Assembly: GCA_018433835.1 (NCBI GenBank)
Contig: JAHDQM010000020.1
Span: 25,922 to 89,921 of the forward strand
Source of the DNA: Methanoculleus sp.
GTDB lineage: Archaea; Halobacteriota; Methanomicrobia; Methanomicrobiales; Methanoculleaceae
DNA: 64,000 bases
Direction of reading: 5' to 3'
Shown: positions 50,677-59,339 of the stretch, piece after piece
How positions within the stretch are numbered: position 1 is the stretch's first letter
How the letters are laid out: every line of letters starts with the position of its first letter
The notes under the pieces: generated by a model
Told to the model about the DNA's origin: nothing
The model's input: only the letters and a program-made list of their open reading frames with translations
Databases searched by the model: none
Position numbers and translations under genes: made by a program

Positions 50677-51582
50677 TTAAGGCTTTGTGGTGTACCGTTC
50701 GTAGAGCCGGGCGGCCACGGATTCGATCTCGTCTCTTCCCTCGAGCCCTTCGAGGAGATCCTGCGGGAGGGCGGATTTCCCGTAGGTCGCGCCCGCGTAG
50801 GCTCCGCAGATGAGCGCGATGGTGTCGGTGTTCCCCCCGACGTGCGCGGCGGTGGTGAGGAGGACCGTGACGTCCCTGATGCGGCTGATCAGGAAGAACG
50901 CGAGCGGGACGGTCTGGTAGACGGTCACGTCGTTGCCTATCACCGACAACGCGCTCTCGAGGCTGATTCCCTCTTTCGCAAGATTCATGGCGTCGCGGAT
51001 CTTGTTGCCGAGGGCGACGTCTTCGAGGGCGGCGTGCTTCCCGGCAAGGGAGAGGGCGTCGGAGCGGCCGCGGACGGCGTGGTGGACGAGCATCGCGATG
51101 GTGACCGCTCCCGCATGCGCCGCCGGGTGGGTGTGGGTGACGCTGCAGGCCTGGACCACCCGCTCGGTCACGTCGATTGGGTCGCCGTAGAGTAGGCCGA
51201 ACGGGATGGCGATGCCGGTGCAGCCGGCGGTGTTGGAGGAGACGCCGCCCGGCCTCTCGCCGGAGAGGAGGAGGTGCCGGCACGCGGCGTCCACGGCGCC
51301 GTCGGGGAACCGGAGCTCCTCGTTCATGTACATCCGGGCAAGGGCGGCCGCGTATCCCTGCTCCGAGTAGGTGCCGTCGGCAAGCATCCCGGCGACGAGG
51401 AGCATCATCTGGGTGTCGTCGGTGAACTGCCCGGGTTTCAGCCCGGCGTTCGGGTGCCCGCGCCATGCCCGCCGGTATCCCTCGTGAAGGCGCTGGAAGT
51501 CCGGCGGCGTGCTCTCCCGCGCCATGCCGAGCGCGTCCCCGATGGCGGCCCCGAGAAGGCAGCCCTTGAACTGATCGAGCAT
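50677..51582 (-). CDS. ADP-ribosylglycohydrolase family protein
   Basis: A 301-residue protein from ATG 51582: [33 protein letters not shown] (metal-binding T-D-D-T), and [19 protein letters not shown] (G-G-D/N-T-D). These are the dimagnesium-site motifs of DraG/ARH-type hydrolases, which remove ADP-ribose from proteins. The target in this organism is unknown. Confidence 0.88.
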   Translation of the reverse strand: MLDQFKGCLLGAAIGDALGMARESTPPDFQRLHEGYRRAWRGHPNAGLKPGQFTDDTQMMLLVAGMLADGTYSEQGYAAALARMYMNEELRFPDGAVDAACRHLLLSGERPGGVSSNTAGCTGIAIPFGLLYGDPIDVTERVVQACSVTHTHPAAHAGAVTIAMLVHHAVRGRSDALSLAGKHAALEDVALGNKIRDAMNLAKEGISLESALSVIGNDVTVYQTVPLAFFLISRIRDVTVLLTTAAHVGGNTDTIALICGAYAGATYGKSALPQDLLEGLEGRDEIESVAARLYERYTTKP

Positions 51583-52010
51583 CTTAGGTAGTATCTCTCT
51601 AAGGGTTCCTCTTAAGGGTTGTTGTTCGACGCGCGTGGGGGACGGGAGCGGGATCACGCACGGTACTGACGTTCCTGCCGAAATGCCGAGGCGACGGCAA
51701 TTGAGGGGACGAACGCTACACACCCGGCGCTCATTCATCGCGACGAGCGGATGTGCCTCATCATTCAACCATCGCGCGGGGTGCTTTCACCTGTTTCGGG
51801 CCGCAGGGTTTGTCAGGATGCGGGCGATCCGTATGCCGCAAAAAGGAGGGTCCGTCACTCCGGATCTACCATGCGGACAAATTGATATCGAGGGGAGGAG
51901 GTGAGAGGACCAGTGCGACCGTTGCTCCTTCAAGTCCGGGGTTTACATACTTCCAGTCGTTCTCCGGGCTCGCAGGAAGCATCAACCAGGAAGGAGGAGG
52001 GATTGAGTAT
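51583..52010. other. Intergenic region without a supported gene
   Basis: About 430 bases. The left end carries the promoter of the ADP-ribosylglycohydrolase. A block at about 51838-51868 resembles the sequence after the stop of the PGF-CTERM gene (about 55799-55826): both read, on the minus strand, a GGAGT-ACGGA stretch followed by CCTC/CTCT and TTTTTG. It may be a shared terminator of secreted-protein genes. Confidence 0.35.
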
Positions 52011-53072
52011 TCATCCGGCCCCCCCGGTAACCAACCCCACCCTGATACTCGGTTCGGTCCACGGCCACTGCCCGAGGTCGAGCGAGACCCGATCCGCACC
52101 CTCCAGCTGCCGGTGCGGTGCCGGAACCCATAAGACCATCAGTTCGTGGACGCCCTCCTCCTCAGGGACGATGATGCTCGCGGGGATGGATATCTTCTCT
52201 CCTGCTTCAAGGGAGCAAAAGAGAGCATCAACGGGATCGTTCATCTTCACCGGCACCTGGACGAAGTCGACGAGCGGGATCAGGGCGAAGGTGACCGGGT
52301 AGTTATCGTCGGCGGCGGCATTGATCCAGTAATCCAGCCGGTCACCGGCCGTTACGTTCTCGGTGAACCATCCGGCCGTCGAGCAGGGATCGCGGGTGAT
52401 GAGCAGACCGTCGTTGACCGGGTAATCGGAACCGCACGATCTGCTCTTGAGCACCGAAGCGTTCGCGTAGGAGACGACGGGGAACTCCGTTGAGTCGACA
52501 AACGCGTTGAGCCGTTTGCTCCCCAGGTAAGAGAAGTCGGTGGAGCGCCTGAAGGACGTTTCAAGCGAGTGCTCATAGGGTTTCATCACGAGCACGATCT
52601 CGAGATCGTGAACCCCACAGGAAAGCGGATCGGTCTCAAAGCGGAAGAACCGCTCTTCAAAGGGTTCGAGAGAGACGGGGTGCAGGACACCCCTCACCCT
52701 GTCCTCTCCAAAGAAGAAAGGGACCTGCTCGTAGTCCGACAGTAAAAAGATCAGGTAATCGTTTTCCGTGGTCATCTGGTTGCTGACCCAGAAATACCCG
52801 GCGAGCGATTCATTCGCGTGGAGCGCGACACTGTGGTGGAGTGAGTGGTTTGCGGTGTGAATCGGAGCGTCGTACAGGCCGATGCCGAAACTCTCCCCGA
52901 CCTTGCCCTCGTCGTACGTGGTTTGTACAGAATAGTTGCCGGAACCGTTCGCACTGATTCGCATCATCCAGTCGTAGTCGTCGGCGTCATTATTCGACAG
53001 GAAAACGGTCGCTACGGCTATCGAGAGTCCCAATATGACGATTGCCGGGAGAAGAATTCGCTTATTCCTCAT
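52011..53072 (-). CDS. Hypothetical membrane-anchored extracellular protein
   Basis: A 353-residue protein. ATG 53072 has GAGGT six bases before; ATG 53078 is two codons earlier and follows it directly. The N-terminus (MRNKRILLPAIVILGLSIAV) is one uncleaved-looking membrane helix; the rest is beta-rich and external with several N-x-S/T sites, suitable for AglB. No known domain. The pattern of paired beta segments (ENDYLIFLLSDYEQVPFFFG, GVHDLEIVLVMKP) recalls DUF1616-like proteins but I cannot confirm this. Confidence 0.6.
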   Translation of the reverse strand: MRNKRILLPAIVILGLSIAVATVFLSNNDADDYDWMMRISANGSGNYSVQTTYDEGKVGESFGIGLYDAPIHTANHSLHHSVALHANESLAGYFWVSNQMTTENDYLIFLLSDYEQVPFFFGEDRVRGVLHPVSLEPFEERFFRFETDPLSCGVHDLEIVLVMKPYEHSLETSFRRSTDFSYLGSKRLNAFVDSTEFPVVSYANASVLKSRSCGSDYPVNDGLLITRDPCSTAGWFTENVTAGDRLDYWINAAADDNYPVTFALIPLVDFVQVPVKMNDPVDALFCSLEAGEKISIPASIIVPEEEGVHELMVLWVPAPHRQLEGADRVSLDLGQWPWTEPSIRVGLVTGGAG

Positions 53073-53100
53073 AACCATACCTCAAAAAAAGGATCTGGGA

Positions 53101-53802
53101 TCACTCATTAAACTCGTCCTCAGTCATCGGGTACCAGTAATCTTCATTTTCAGGATACTCGAACGTGTGATCGGAGCGAGCATACCAGTGTGCATATGGC
53201 GATCCAGTTGTTTCGTAGTTTATCACCGTATCAGACGATTGCTGATTAGTTTCCGTCTGATCGAAGCGAATGTAACCCTCTTCCCAGACCCGTCCTCTGA
53301 CGCCGATTGTATCTATGTCGAAAGGACGCCCGGCATCCTGATCTCTGGACGTCGAATAGTGATCCGAATAAATGTCAGTGTATCTGTGCCATATGTTTGT
53401 CCCGGCTGTCCAATCATAGGTCACGTCTCTACTATTAAAAATCGAATTCGCCAGTGCATGAGAGTGCCTGACAATTTCCATTCCTTCCGGATCTCCTATC
53501 GTGGGAGACTCAATCTGATCGGCTGCCTCTTCCGCACTCACCGCCGGCACCACCACGCTCACCAACATTAGGATCAGGCCGGGGTATTTCCCGACCAGTT
53601 CCGGGCCCGGGCGCTCCGGCTCTTTCGCAACGACCGGCTTGTTGTACATCGACATGTCCCGTGGTCCGGCCCAGCCGTCGATGGTATCGAGCCAGCTCGT
53701 ATTCCCCCCGGTAGAGGGCGCCGGAGCGGCGGTGGAGACCGCCGGGACGAAGAACGCCGCGATGAGCGCCGATGCCAGCAGTTGCGCTAAGACTCTCTGC
53801 AT
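53101..53802 (-). CDS. Chimeric secreted protein with two signal-peptide-like segments
   Basis: A 233-residue protein. Residues 1-25 (MQRVLAQLLASALIAAFFVP then AVSTA) are a signal peptide, followed by SWLDTIDGWAGPRDMSMYNK, which matches the start of the transglutaminase-like protein at 57997 (GWLDTFDQWVEPRDMSKY). At about residue 75 a second signal-peptide core appears (LILMLVSVVVPAVSAEEAAD), followed by an unrelated ~140-residue domain. This looks like a recombination product of two secreted-protein genes. The first signal would still export the protein. No known domain follows. Confidence 0.65.
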   Translation of the reverse strand: MQRVLAQLLASALIAAFFVPAVSTAAPAPSTGGNTSWLDTIDGWAGPRDMSMYNKPVVAKEPERPGPELVGKYPGLILMLVSVVVPAVSAEEAADQIESPTIGDPEGMEIVRHSHALANSIFNSRDVTYDWTAGTNIWHRYTDIYSDHYSTSRDQDAGRPFDIDTIGVRGRVWEEGYIRFDQTETNQQSSDTVINYETTGSPYAHWYARSDHTFEYPENEDYWYPMTEDEFNE

Positions 53803-53838
53803 ACCATGATCACGCGGTTTGGATGGGAGGGATCTCGG

Positions 53839-53876
53839 CGTTCTTCCATATACCTTTTCTGTGGCGCGCGTCTACA
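53839..53876 (-). promoter_or_regulatory. Shared promoter block, copy 1
   Basis: On the minus strand TGTAGACGCGCGCCACAG then AAAAGGTATATGGAAGA. It is nearly the same as the block at 55639-55677. It contains a TATA box (GGTATATGG) about 45 bases before ATG 53802. Confidence 0.55.
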
Positions 53877-54008
53877 CGTCGGGCCTGCCGGAATCGGTTC
53901 CACGTCAGAAGTTGGTAGTTACGGGCAGGGAACTGATGTCACGCCGAGGAAGGACCCCCCATCCCGATAGCCACCTGCCGACCGGAACCCTGATACCGGG
54001 GATCGTCC

Positions 54009-54047
54009 AATATTCTGGACATATGTCTAAAATTTTGGACATCCGAG
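54009..54047 (+). promoter_or_regulatory. Two palindromic operators over the MNT start
   Basis: GTCCA-N6-TGGAC lies just before the ATG, and ATGTC-N10-GACAT covers the ATG at 54023 and the next five codons. The helix-turn-helix MNT protein encoded here is the likely binder (autoregulation, inferred). Confidence 0.5.
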
Positions 54048-54607
54048 AGGACCATCTCAGGGTCCTCTCTCTCTTCATCCGGGGCTACGATCGCGAGATG
54101 TACATCCGGGAGGTCTCCAGGTGCCTTCCCATCAGCCGCGGAACGGCCCAGGCGGCCCTTGAATACCTTGAGGCAAAGCAAGTCCTCCGCTCCGCCACCA
54201 GAGGCAGGACGCGGTTATTCTCCCTGCGGCGGGGCGATCATGCACGGGATTTCTGCACTCTTGCAGAGGTCTACCGGAGGATCTGTCTTTGGGAGGAGGA
54301 GTCCTTCCTCGCCGGAGTCCTCAGCCGAATCGTTCCCAATATCGAGGGATGCGGTGCAGTCTTCGGGAGCCACGCAGCAGGGACCGCGGACGAGGAGTCC
54401 GATCTCGACCTGTTTATTGCCGGAGAATGCCGGGGGGAGGAGATCGAGGGAGTCGGGAAGACCTATGGCCTCAAGATTCACCTCACAGTCTATCCGTTGG
54501 ATATCTTTAACCGTGACCTCCGCACGGACCCCTTTCTCCAGGAAGTGCTCCGGAATCACGTGCTGATCAAAGGCACCGAACACTTCGTCGAGAAGGCGGT
54601 GGGATAA
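54023..54607 (+). CDS. MNT-type nucleotidyltransferase with N-terminal helix-turn-helix (antitoxin)
   Basis: A 194-residue protein. Residues ~1-70 are a winged helix (VSRCLPISRGTAQAALEYLE). Residues ~100-190 are the MNT domain with GS at 115-116 (VFGSHAAGT) and D127/D129 (SDLDLFI). It has the same layout as the MNT at 5922. The open frame begins at 53819, but ATG 54023 is where the family starts. The stop overlaps the HEPN start by one base. Confidence 0.82.
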   Translation: MSKILDIREDHLRVLSLFIRGYDREMYIREVSRCLPISRGTAQAALEYLEAKQVLRSATRGRTRLFSLRRGDHARDFCTLAEVYRRICLWEEESFLAGVLSRIVPNIEGCGAVFGSHAAGTADEESDLDLFIAGECRGEEIEGVGKTYGLKIHLTVYPLDIFNRDLRTDPFLQEVLRNHVLIKGTEHFVEKAVG

Positions 54608-55086
54608 TGGACCAGCTCATATGGTGCGGCCGGATCAGGAGCGGCATCGCCCTTACCGCCCCAAACGAAACCCTGGCGTCGGCATACCTCAAGAAGGCCG
54701 AAGAAGCCCTTGAGACAATGCAGACGATCACGGCTCGCGACTGGAAGATAACGACCGCATATTATGCGATGTACTTCTCCCTCTACGCTGTCCTCACGCG
54801 AATCGGGATACGCTGTGAGAACCATTCCTGCACCATCCTGCTTATGGAACGGCTTCTCTCCGACTATTTTACTCCTGCAGAGACGACACTCGTGGAGAGG
54901 GCGAGAGGAGCACGGGTCGACGCCCAGTATTACGTCTCGCGAGAGGTTCCGGATCCCTTCTGTGAGGAGCTGATCCGGGCCGCTCCCCGGTTCCTGGTGA
55001 AGTGCGCGGGCATCGTCGGCGCGATGAACGAGAAGACCATCGGAATTCTGAGAGAACGCCTGGCGGAGGCGATGCGGGAGGAGTGA
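54607..55086 (+). CDS. HEPN-domain toxin (UPF0332-like)
   Basis: A 159-residue helical protein, ATSAYLKKAEEALETMQTITA-type first helix, then TTAYYAMYFSLYAVLTRIGI, typical of UPF0332 HEPN proteins. The canonical R-x4-6-H is not obvious; RARGARVDAQYYV occupies that site with Asp in place of His. It may therefore act differently from the HEPN at 6464. It overlaps the MNT stop (TAATG). Confidence 0.75.
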   Translation: MDQLIWCGRIRSGIALTAPNETLASAYLKKAEEALETMQTITARDWKITTAYYAMYFSLYAVLTRIGIRCENHSCTILLMERLLSDYFTPAETTLVERARGARVDAQYYVSREVPDPFCEELIRAAPRFLVKCAGIVGAMNEKTIGILRERLAEAMREE

Positions 55087-55116
55087 GAGAGCGGTGGGCC
55101 GCAGCCGTTCCGGCCA

Positions 55117-55590
55117 TTACTCGACGATCGATGCGGCGACCTTCGTTATCTCACCCGCCGGGAGGCTCCCCGTCATGCAGAAGGCGGCATCGTTCCAGTC
55201 CCACCGGAGCATCCAGAGGGAGCCAGCTGAACGATCGTCGTTTTCGTAAACCAACCTACCCAGGATGCCGTTACCCTGGATTATCCGTTCCTCGCTACCG
55301 GTGACCGTCGGGCCGGGGCACTGGGCATCCGCGGACGAAAGCCTCGTGATCCGGAGGTCTCCTGCGGTGCTGGTGTAGGTGAGCGTGATGCTGCCGTCAG
55401 GAGAGCGGGTGGCGTTTTCGAAGGTGTAGCCGTCCGGGAGGTAGGACGGTTCGGGGATATCGGGGCCGAAGATCTCGCGGGCCTCGGCAAGCGTGCCCGC
55501 CTGTTCCGGTACGGTCTCCCCGGTGCCGGTGCAACCGGCAGCGGAAAGGAGGCAGCAGAGCAGGAGAAACATGGGGAGGATTTTCTTCAT
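55117..55590 (-). CDS. Lipoprotein with DUF4367-like domain
   Basis: A 157-residue protein with a lipobox (LLLCCLLSAAGC) and GAGGAACC before the ATG. The mature part has EPSYLPDGYTFENATRSPDG and an ending similar to the DUF4367 (sporulation/anti-sigma-like) domain. It would be anchored outside by lipid on the Cys. Function unknown. Confidence 0.75.
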   Translation of the reverse strand: MKKILPMFLLLCCLLSAAGCTGTGETVPEQAGTLAEAREIFGPDIPEPSYLPDGYTFENATRSPDGSITLTYTSTAGDLRITRLSSADAQCPGPTVTGSEERIIQGNGILGRLVYENDDRSAGSLWMLRWDWNDAAFCMTGSLPAGEITKVAASIVE

Positions 55591-55638
55591 GGTGGTTCCT
55601 CGGAATACCGATCCCGGTATTCACGGTGGAGACGTCGA

Positions 55639-55677
55639 CGCTCTTCTATAAACCTTTTCTGTGCCGCGCATCTACAC
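55639..55677 (-). promoter_or_regulatory. Shared promoter block, copy 2
   Basis: On the minus strand TGTAGATGCGCGGCACAG then AAAAGGTTTATAGAAGA, with TATA box TTTATAG about 55-60 bases before ATG 55590. It matches copy 1 at 53839-53876 except for about five substitutions. Confidence 0.55.
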
Positions 55678-55825
55678 ATTGGGTTCACCAGATTGCCTTC
55701 TAACTCAAATGCGACCACAAGGGGGCCGGAAATGAGTGCCGCGCCGGACGGAAGGGCTTACACGGCGGCGAGAGCAGGTAGCCGGGTTGTTGAACAACAA
55801 AAAGAGGACATCCGTAACTCCGGTT

Positions 55826-56683
55826 CTACCCCCGTCGCCGGCACAGGACAAAACCCATCCCGACACCAAGAATCGCGAAGACCGCCCCAAACCCCGGCGT
55901 CGTCGTCCGGATCGACTGCCCGGGCGCCAGATCCGAGGGGACCTGCACGACGTCGGCCTTCTGACCGGCTCGAACGGTAATCTCCCAGACGATCCGGTCA
56001 CCACCGTAGACTTTCAGCACGATGTTCTCGACGCGGGCGCCCGGGGGCTGTCCGGAGAGGGCCTGCGCCTCCGCTTCGGCTCTCCCGACCGTGAGGTTCT
56101 CTTCCGAGACGTATGTTGTAGAGACAATCTCTCCTCCTGAGAGGAGGACAATGTACTCCGTGAACACGCCGGTATCGTGGATGAAATAGACCTGCGCCCG
56201 CGAAGGCTTGGCCGTAACCTCCTCATAGCGGTTCGGAGATTGATTCTCGATGTACGACCGCAGCTCTGCATCGTTGCTGAGCGCCGGGTACTTCGCAAAG
56301 ATCTCCGGGAACCGGAGCTCTGCGGCCAGGGGCATCGCCTCGTCGCAGCCGATAATCCAGATGCGTTCAATAGACTGTTCGCCGCTGCGCTCGTCGGTTA
56401 TCCGGTTTAAGTAGACGAGCTGTTCTTCGCAGGCGTTCACCGGCACGACGTACACGTATTTGTGGGTGTGATTGTAAATACCCTCACGCCATTTTATCTC
56501 TCCGTGCTCGGCTATGAACGCGGTGATCGTTTCGTTGGTCTTCGCGTTCGGATGGACCAGAAACAGGATGCCCGTCTGATTTCCCTGTCCGGGGAGAGGC
56601 GTCACGACTGCACCTGCGGGTATGCTGCAGACGATCACCGCAATGGTGAGACCGAGCACCAGGAAGGCGATATGTTTCGTCAT
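55826..56683 (-). CDS. PGF-CTERM surface-anchored protein
   Basis: A 285-residue protein with an N-terminal signal peptide (LVLGLTIAVIVCSIPAGAVV) and a C-terminal TTPGFGAVFAILGVGMGFVL plus CRRRG. That tripartite tail (PGF, hydrophobic helix, Arg cluster) is the PGF-CTERM sorting signal, processed by archaeosortase A with lipid attachment. The middle domain has no known match, with some N-x-T sites. It may be an S-layer-associated protein. Confidence 0.8.
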   Translation of the reverse strand: MTKHIAFLVLGLTIAVIVCSIPAGAVVTPLPGQGNQTGILFLVHPNAKTNETITAFIAEHGEIKWREGIYNHTHKYVYVVPVNACEEQLVYLNRITDERSGEQSIERIWIIGCDEAMPLAAELRFPEIFAKYPALSNDAELRSYIENQSPNRYEEVTAKPSRAQVYFIHDTGVFTEYIVLLSGGEIVSTTYVSEENLTVGRAEAEAQALSGQPPGARVENIVLKVYGGDRIVWEITVRAGQKADVVQVPSDLAPGQSIRTTTPGFGAVFAILGVGMGFVLCRRRG

Positions 56684-56692
56684 AAAAATAGG

Positions 56693-57997
56693 TTAATTGT
56701 ACCTCGGAACCTCCCCGAGGAAAACCTGTGTTCTGAAATCTTCATACCTGAGAATACCGTCGCCGGTCGGGTCGTTTGGGTCCTGTGTGTAATAGGAGTC
56801 ATCGGCGTCACCGTAGACGGTAATGCTGATGTGAGTGTTTCCTTCCGCCCTGTAAACCTGGGGATTGTCAAACACATTCAATGTCGGATCCGAGTGGATC
56901 CAGGTATTTCCATTCCACGATTCTGCAATAGCATGCCCCGCTATATTACCAGATGGCAGCCTCATGGTGAACGATAGGAACCGCGTCGGGATGCCCAGTG
57001 CCCGGGTGAAGGCGGTATACAGGGTTCCATACTCATCGCAGACTCCCATGTATTTCCCGTCGATGGAAGATGGATGGTCCATCATGTACAGGTCGGAGAA
57101 TATATATTCAAGATACGGGTCTTCGTATGTATAATTCATGGCCCCATTAACGTACTGCATTATCGCGTGCGCAGACTGATATGGCTCTGTCGTACCATCA
57201 GCCGCCTGCGCTGCTTCGAGTAGCACTCCATATCCCTCACTGAACGGGAAATGATACAGATCGCTCGTTTCGAGGTTTTCTCCGCCGTCAGGATCGAGGA
57301 GATGCGACGCATCGTTGTTGTATTTCTCTATGGCATCGATCGGCATTCTTGCCATCCATGACGTAAGGCCGGTCGGATCGACTCTGATCTCGACCGCCAT
57401 CGGTTTTATCCCGATGGAACTATACTGTGCGAGAACCTCAAATGGAACCGTCACAGTGAGATCCGCCCCCGCTGCAAGATCCGAAAAGGGCACACCACAC
57501 CCGTACCCATCCTCAAGCGACCAGAGGATGACCATCCCGCTCGCTGCAGAAGAAGCGTAGTTATGGATCGTTATCTCGTGGTAGACAAACGTGTCCTGTG
57601 TCCAGTACCAGGAGATGGTTCCCTGGGTCATTCTCACGTCGGGCATTAAATCCCTGGTGCTGGGGTCGCTGCTTTCGGCTTGTAGCGTCAATGATACTTC
57701 ACCAGGTGAGGTTGGAACCACGTCTGCATCGATTACCTGGAATTCTGCTTCTCTCTTTGGATCCAGAATAATTACTCCGGGGTGCTGCCGTGCGATCTCC
57801 TCAGTGATCGGAACCCTCTGTGGGGTTTCAATGACCGGAGTGTACTTCGACATATCTCTCGGCTCAACCCACTGGTCGAACGTATCGAGCCAGCCCCTTG
57901 ATTCACTCTCTGCACTCACAGCAGGCACCATCGTTCCGCTCACCAGCAACGCTGCCAGGAGCACGGAAAGTACCCGCATTTCGATTTTTCCTTTCAT
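56693..57997 (-). CDS. Secreted transglutaminase-like protein
   Basis: A 434-residue protein, ATG 57997 with GGAGGTTGA just upstream. Signal peptide MRVLSVLLAALLVSGTMVPA then VSAE, followed by a conserved WLDTFDQWVEPRDMSKY linker. The C-terminal half is a transglutaminase/protease fold: GVCDEYGTLYTAFTRALGIP (Cys ~317), GHAIAESWNG (His ~352), WIHSDPT (Asp ~369). All three catalytic residues are present. It may cross-link or cleave cell-surface proteins. It is governed by the shared leader/operator region at 58090-58250. Confidence 0.85.
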   Translation of the reverse strand: MKGKIEMRVLSVLLAALLVSGTMVPAVSAESESRGWLDTFDQWVEPRDMSKYTPVIETPQRVPITEEIARQHPGVIILDPKREAEFQVIDADVVPTSPGEVSLTLQAESSDPSTRDLMPDVRMTQGTISWYWTQDTFVYHEITIHNYASSAASGMVILWSLEDGYGCGVPFSDLAAGADLTVTVPFEVLAQYSSIGIKPMAVEIRVDPTGLTSWMARMPIDAIEKYNNDASHLLDPDGGENLETSDLYHFPFSEGYGVLLEAAQAADGTTEPYQSAHAIMQYVNGAMNYTYEDPYLEYIFSDLYMMDHPSSIDGKYMGVCDEYGTLYTAFTRALGIPTRFLSFTMRLPSGNIAGHAIAESWNGNTWIHSDPTLNVFDNPQVYRAEGNTHISITVYGDADDSYYTQDPNDPTGDGILRYEDFRTQVFLGEVPRYN

Positions 57998-58089
57998 GCC
58001 GTCAACCTCCAGGGTTGTTCAAGCTCCCGGAGGCGGACGAGGCACGCCTTCAAGTACTGAAAGAGCACATATCCCAATAGCCTCCGGGC

Positions 58090-58250
58090 TTGCGGGGCGC
58101 GTCATCCGGAGCGTCAACCGGGGATGGGCGACCCCCGCACACAAACGGGTACCGCACGCGGCACCCGATGCGATTCTGGGTCTTCAGAACATATAAAATC
58201 AGCAGTCATCGTTCGGCTGGAACCGAACGCACCATAAACCTTCTTATAGT
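58090..58250 (-). promoter_or_regulatory. Shared operator, promoter and structured leader, copy A
   Basis: On the minus strand: inverted repeat CGTTCGG-N6-CCGAACG at 58210-58229, then TATA box ATTTTATAT (58191-58199) ten bases on, then a leader (expected RNA start about 58169) holding GGGT-CCGC/GCGG-ACCC and a nested TGCGGGG/CCCCGCA hairpin (58091-58139). It is almost identical to 60515-60673 and close to 63718-63855. Confidence 0.7.
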
Positions 58251-58630
58251 AGGGAGGTCCCCCGGTAGTGCGCTCCCGTCCACCGGGGCACGCGCCAAAA
58301 AGGACGTGCCTTCTGAACCGGGCCTGCCGGATCGGTTTCACACCCGGAAGCAACTGCAACAGGCCGGGAACCGGAACCACGCCGCTGATGAAGAATGCAA
58401 CTCAGGAAGACGAACTGCCTCCTGCCTCTTCATGGTATCAGGCCGTCGTCAATCCCTGCGAGGGGGGATAGTGGCCAACGGGTCGCGTTGTCGCTTCCTG
58501 TGCCGAGCAGAGTGCGAGCGACCTTGCGCTACGAAGCGCATAAATCCAGAGTATACCCCCCCATACCACACAGTTCTATTCACGTTCTCCCCACAACTTC
58601 GCCAGCGAAGGTTGACAGTTCAAAGTCAGA
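58251..58630. other. Intergenic sequence without a supported gene
   Basis: Frames are open but unlike proteins. A GGGCCTGCCGGA-TCGGTT-CAC stretch near 58319 recurs near 53881. A short repeat-like segment at about 58497-58548 (GTGCGAGCGACC, TTGCGCTACGAAGCGCAT) vaguely recalls the dispersed hairpin family. Confidence 0.3.
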
Positions 58631-59329
58631 TCAGTCAAGTATCCCCTCCATATCGATGATAGAGTACGACGGATAGAGATAGAAAAACGTCGTGCTGTTG
58701 TAGATCATCACCATCCTCTCGTTCCGGTCATCGAAGACGTGCCACCATCCTTCCATCTTGTCCCTCGCCTGATGGTAGTCCCCGGGACAAGGACCTGAAG
58801 CGGGCCCTCCGGTCCAGACCTCGGCATCACAGTAACCTCCGGCGGTACGTCCCTCCTGTTCATCGACTCCGATGTAGAACGACAGCCCCTCTTTTTGGAA
58901 TTCCACGGCGGCAGAGCCCCGAGCGCGGTCTTTGTCATCGCTCATCTCGTTGATCGATGCGACGTCCCGCCTATCGAGCTGTACCGGGTCCACGATGCCC
59001 CAGGACTGTAACGGCTCGGTGATCGATGTAACGTTCCACCCGTTCTCGATCAGGAGCCGCACACGCGGATCGCTCTGGAGAATCGAGGAGATTAGCGTGA
59101 CATTCGGGCTGAAGTTCGGTCCGCCCCTGATCTCGACCTGTGAGAGGTCGACAGATATTCCAGTACCCTCGGTAGCCGTGGAAGCGGGTGTAAATGAGTC
59201 GTTCCTCGGCAATCCGTCCGTGGTGCCGTACTGCATGCTGTCATCCCCGACGGCGCCTTGGGTATCGATACAACCGCAAGACGCCAGCAAGATCGTGAAA
59301 ACGAAAAAAAGGGAGCATTCGGTTTTCAT
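58631..59329 (-). CDS. Hypothetical lipoprotein
   Basis: A 232-residue protein with signal and lipobox (FFVFTILLASCGC), then a low-complexity Ser/Thr-rich stretch, then a ~160-residue domain (LISSILQSDPRVRLLIENGW). No known match. Its own promoter is not evident; the preceding gene at 59340-60476 ends ten bases upstream, so the two are probably co-transcribed. Confidence 0.65.
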   Translation of the reverse strand: MKTECSLFFVFTILLASCGCIDTQGAVGDDSMQYGTTDGLPRNDSFTPASTATEGTGISVDLSQVEIRGGPNFSPNVTLISSILQSDPRVRLLIENGWNVTSITEPLQSWGIVDPVQLDRRDVASINEMSDDKDRARGSAAVEFQKEGLSFYIGVDEQEGRTAGGYCDAEVWTGGPASGPCPGDYHQARDKMEGWWHVFDDRNERMVMIYNSTTFFYLYPSYSIIDMEGILD

Positions 59330-59339
59330 TCGATCACCG

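Noticed and set aside
50651..51466. N-terminal extension of argC by 272 codons
   Set aside because: It lies over the ADP-ribosylglycohydrolase in another frame; the ArgC family begins at ATG 50650, which has a well-placed TATA box.
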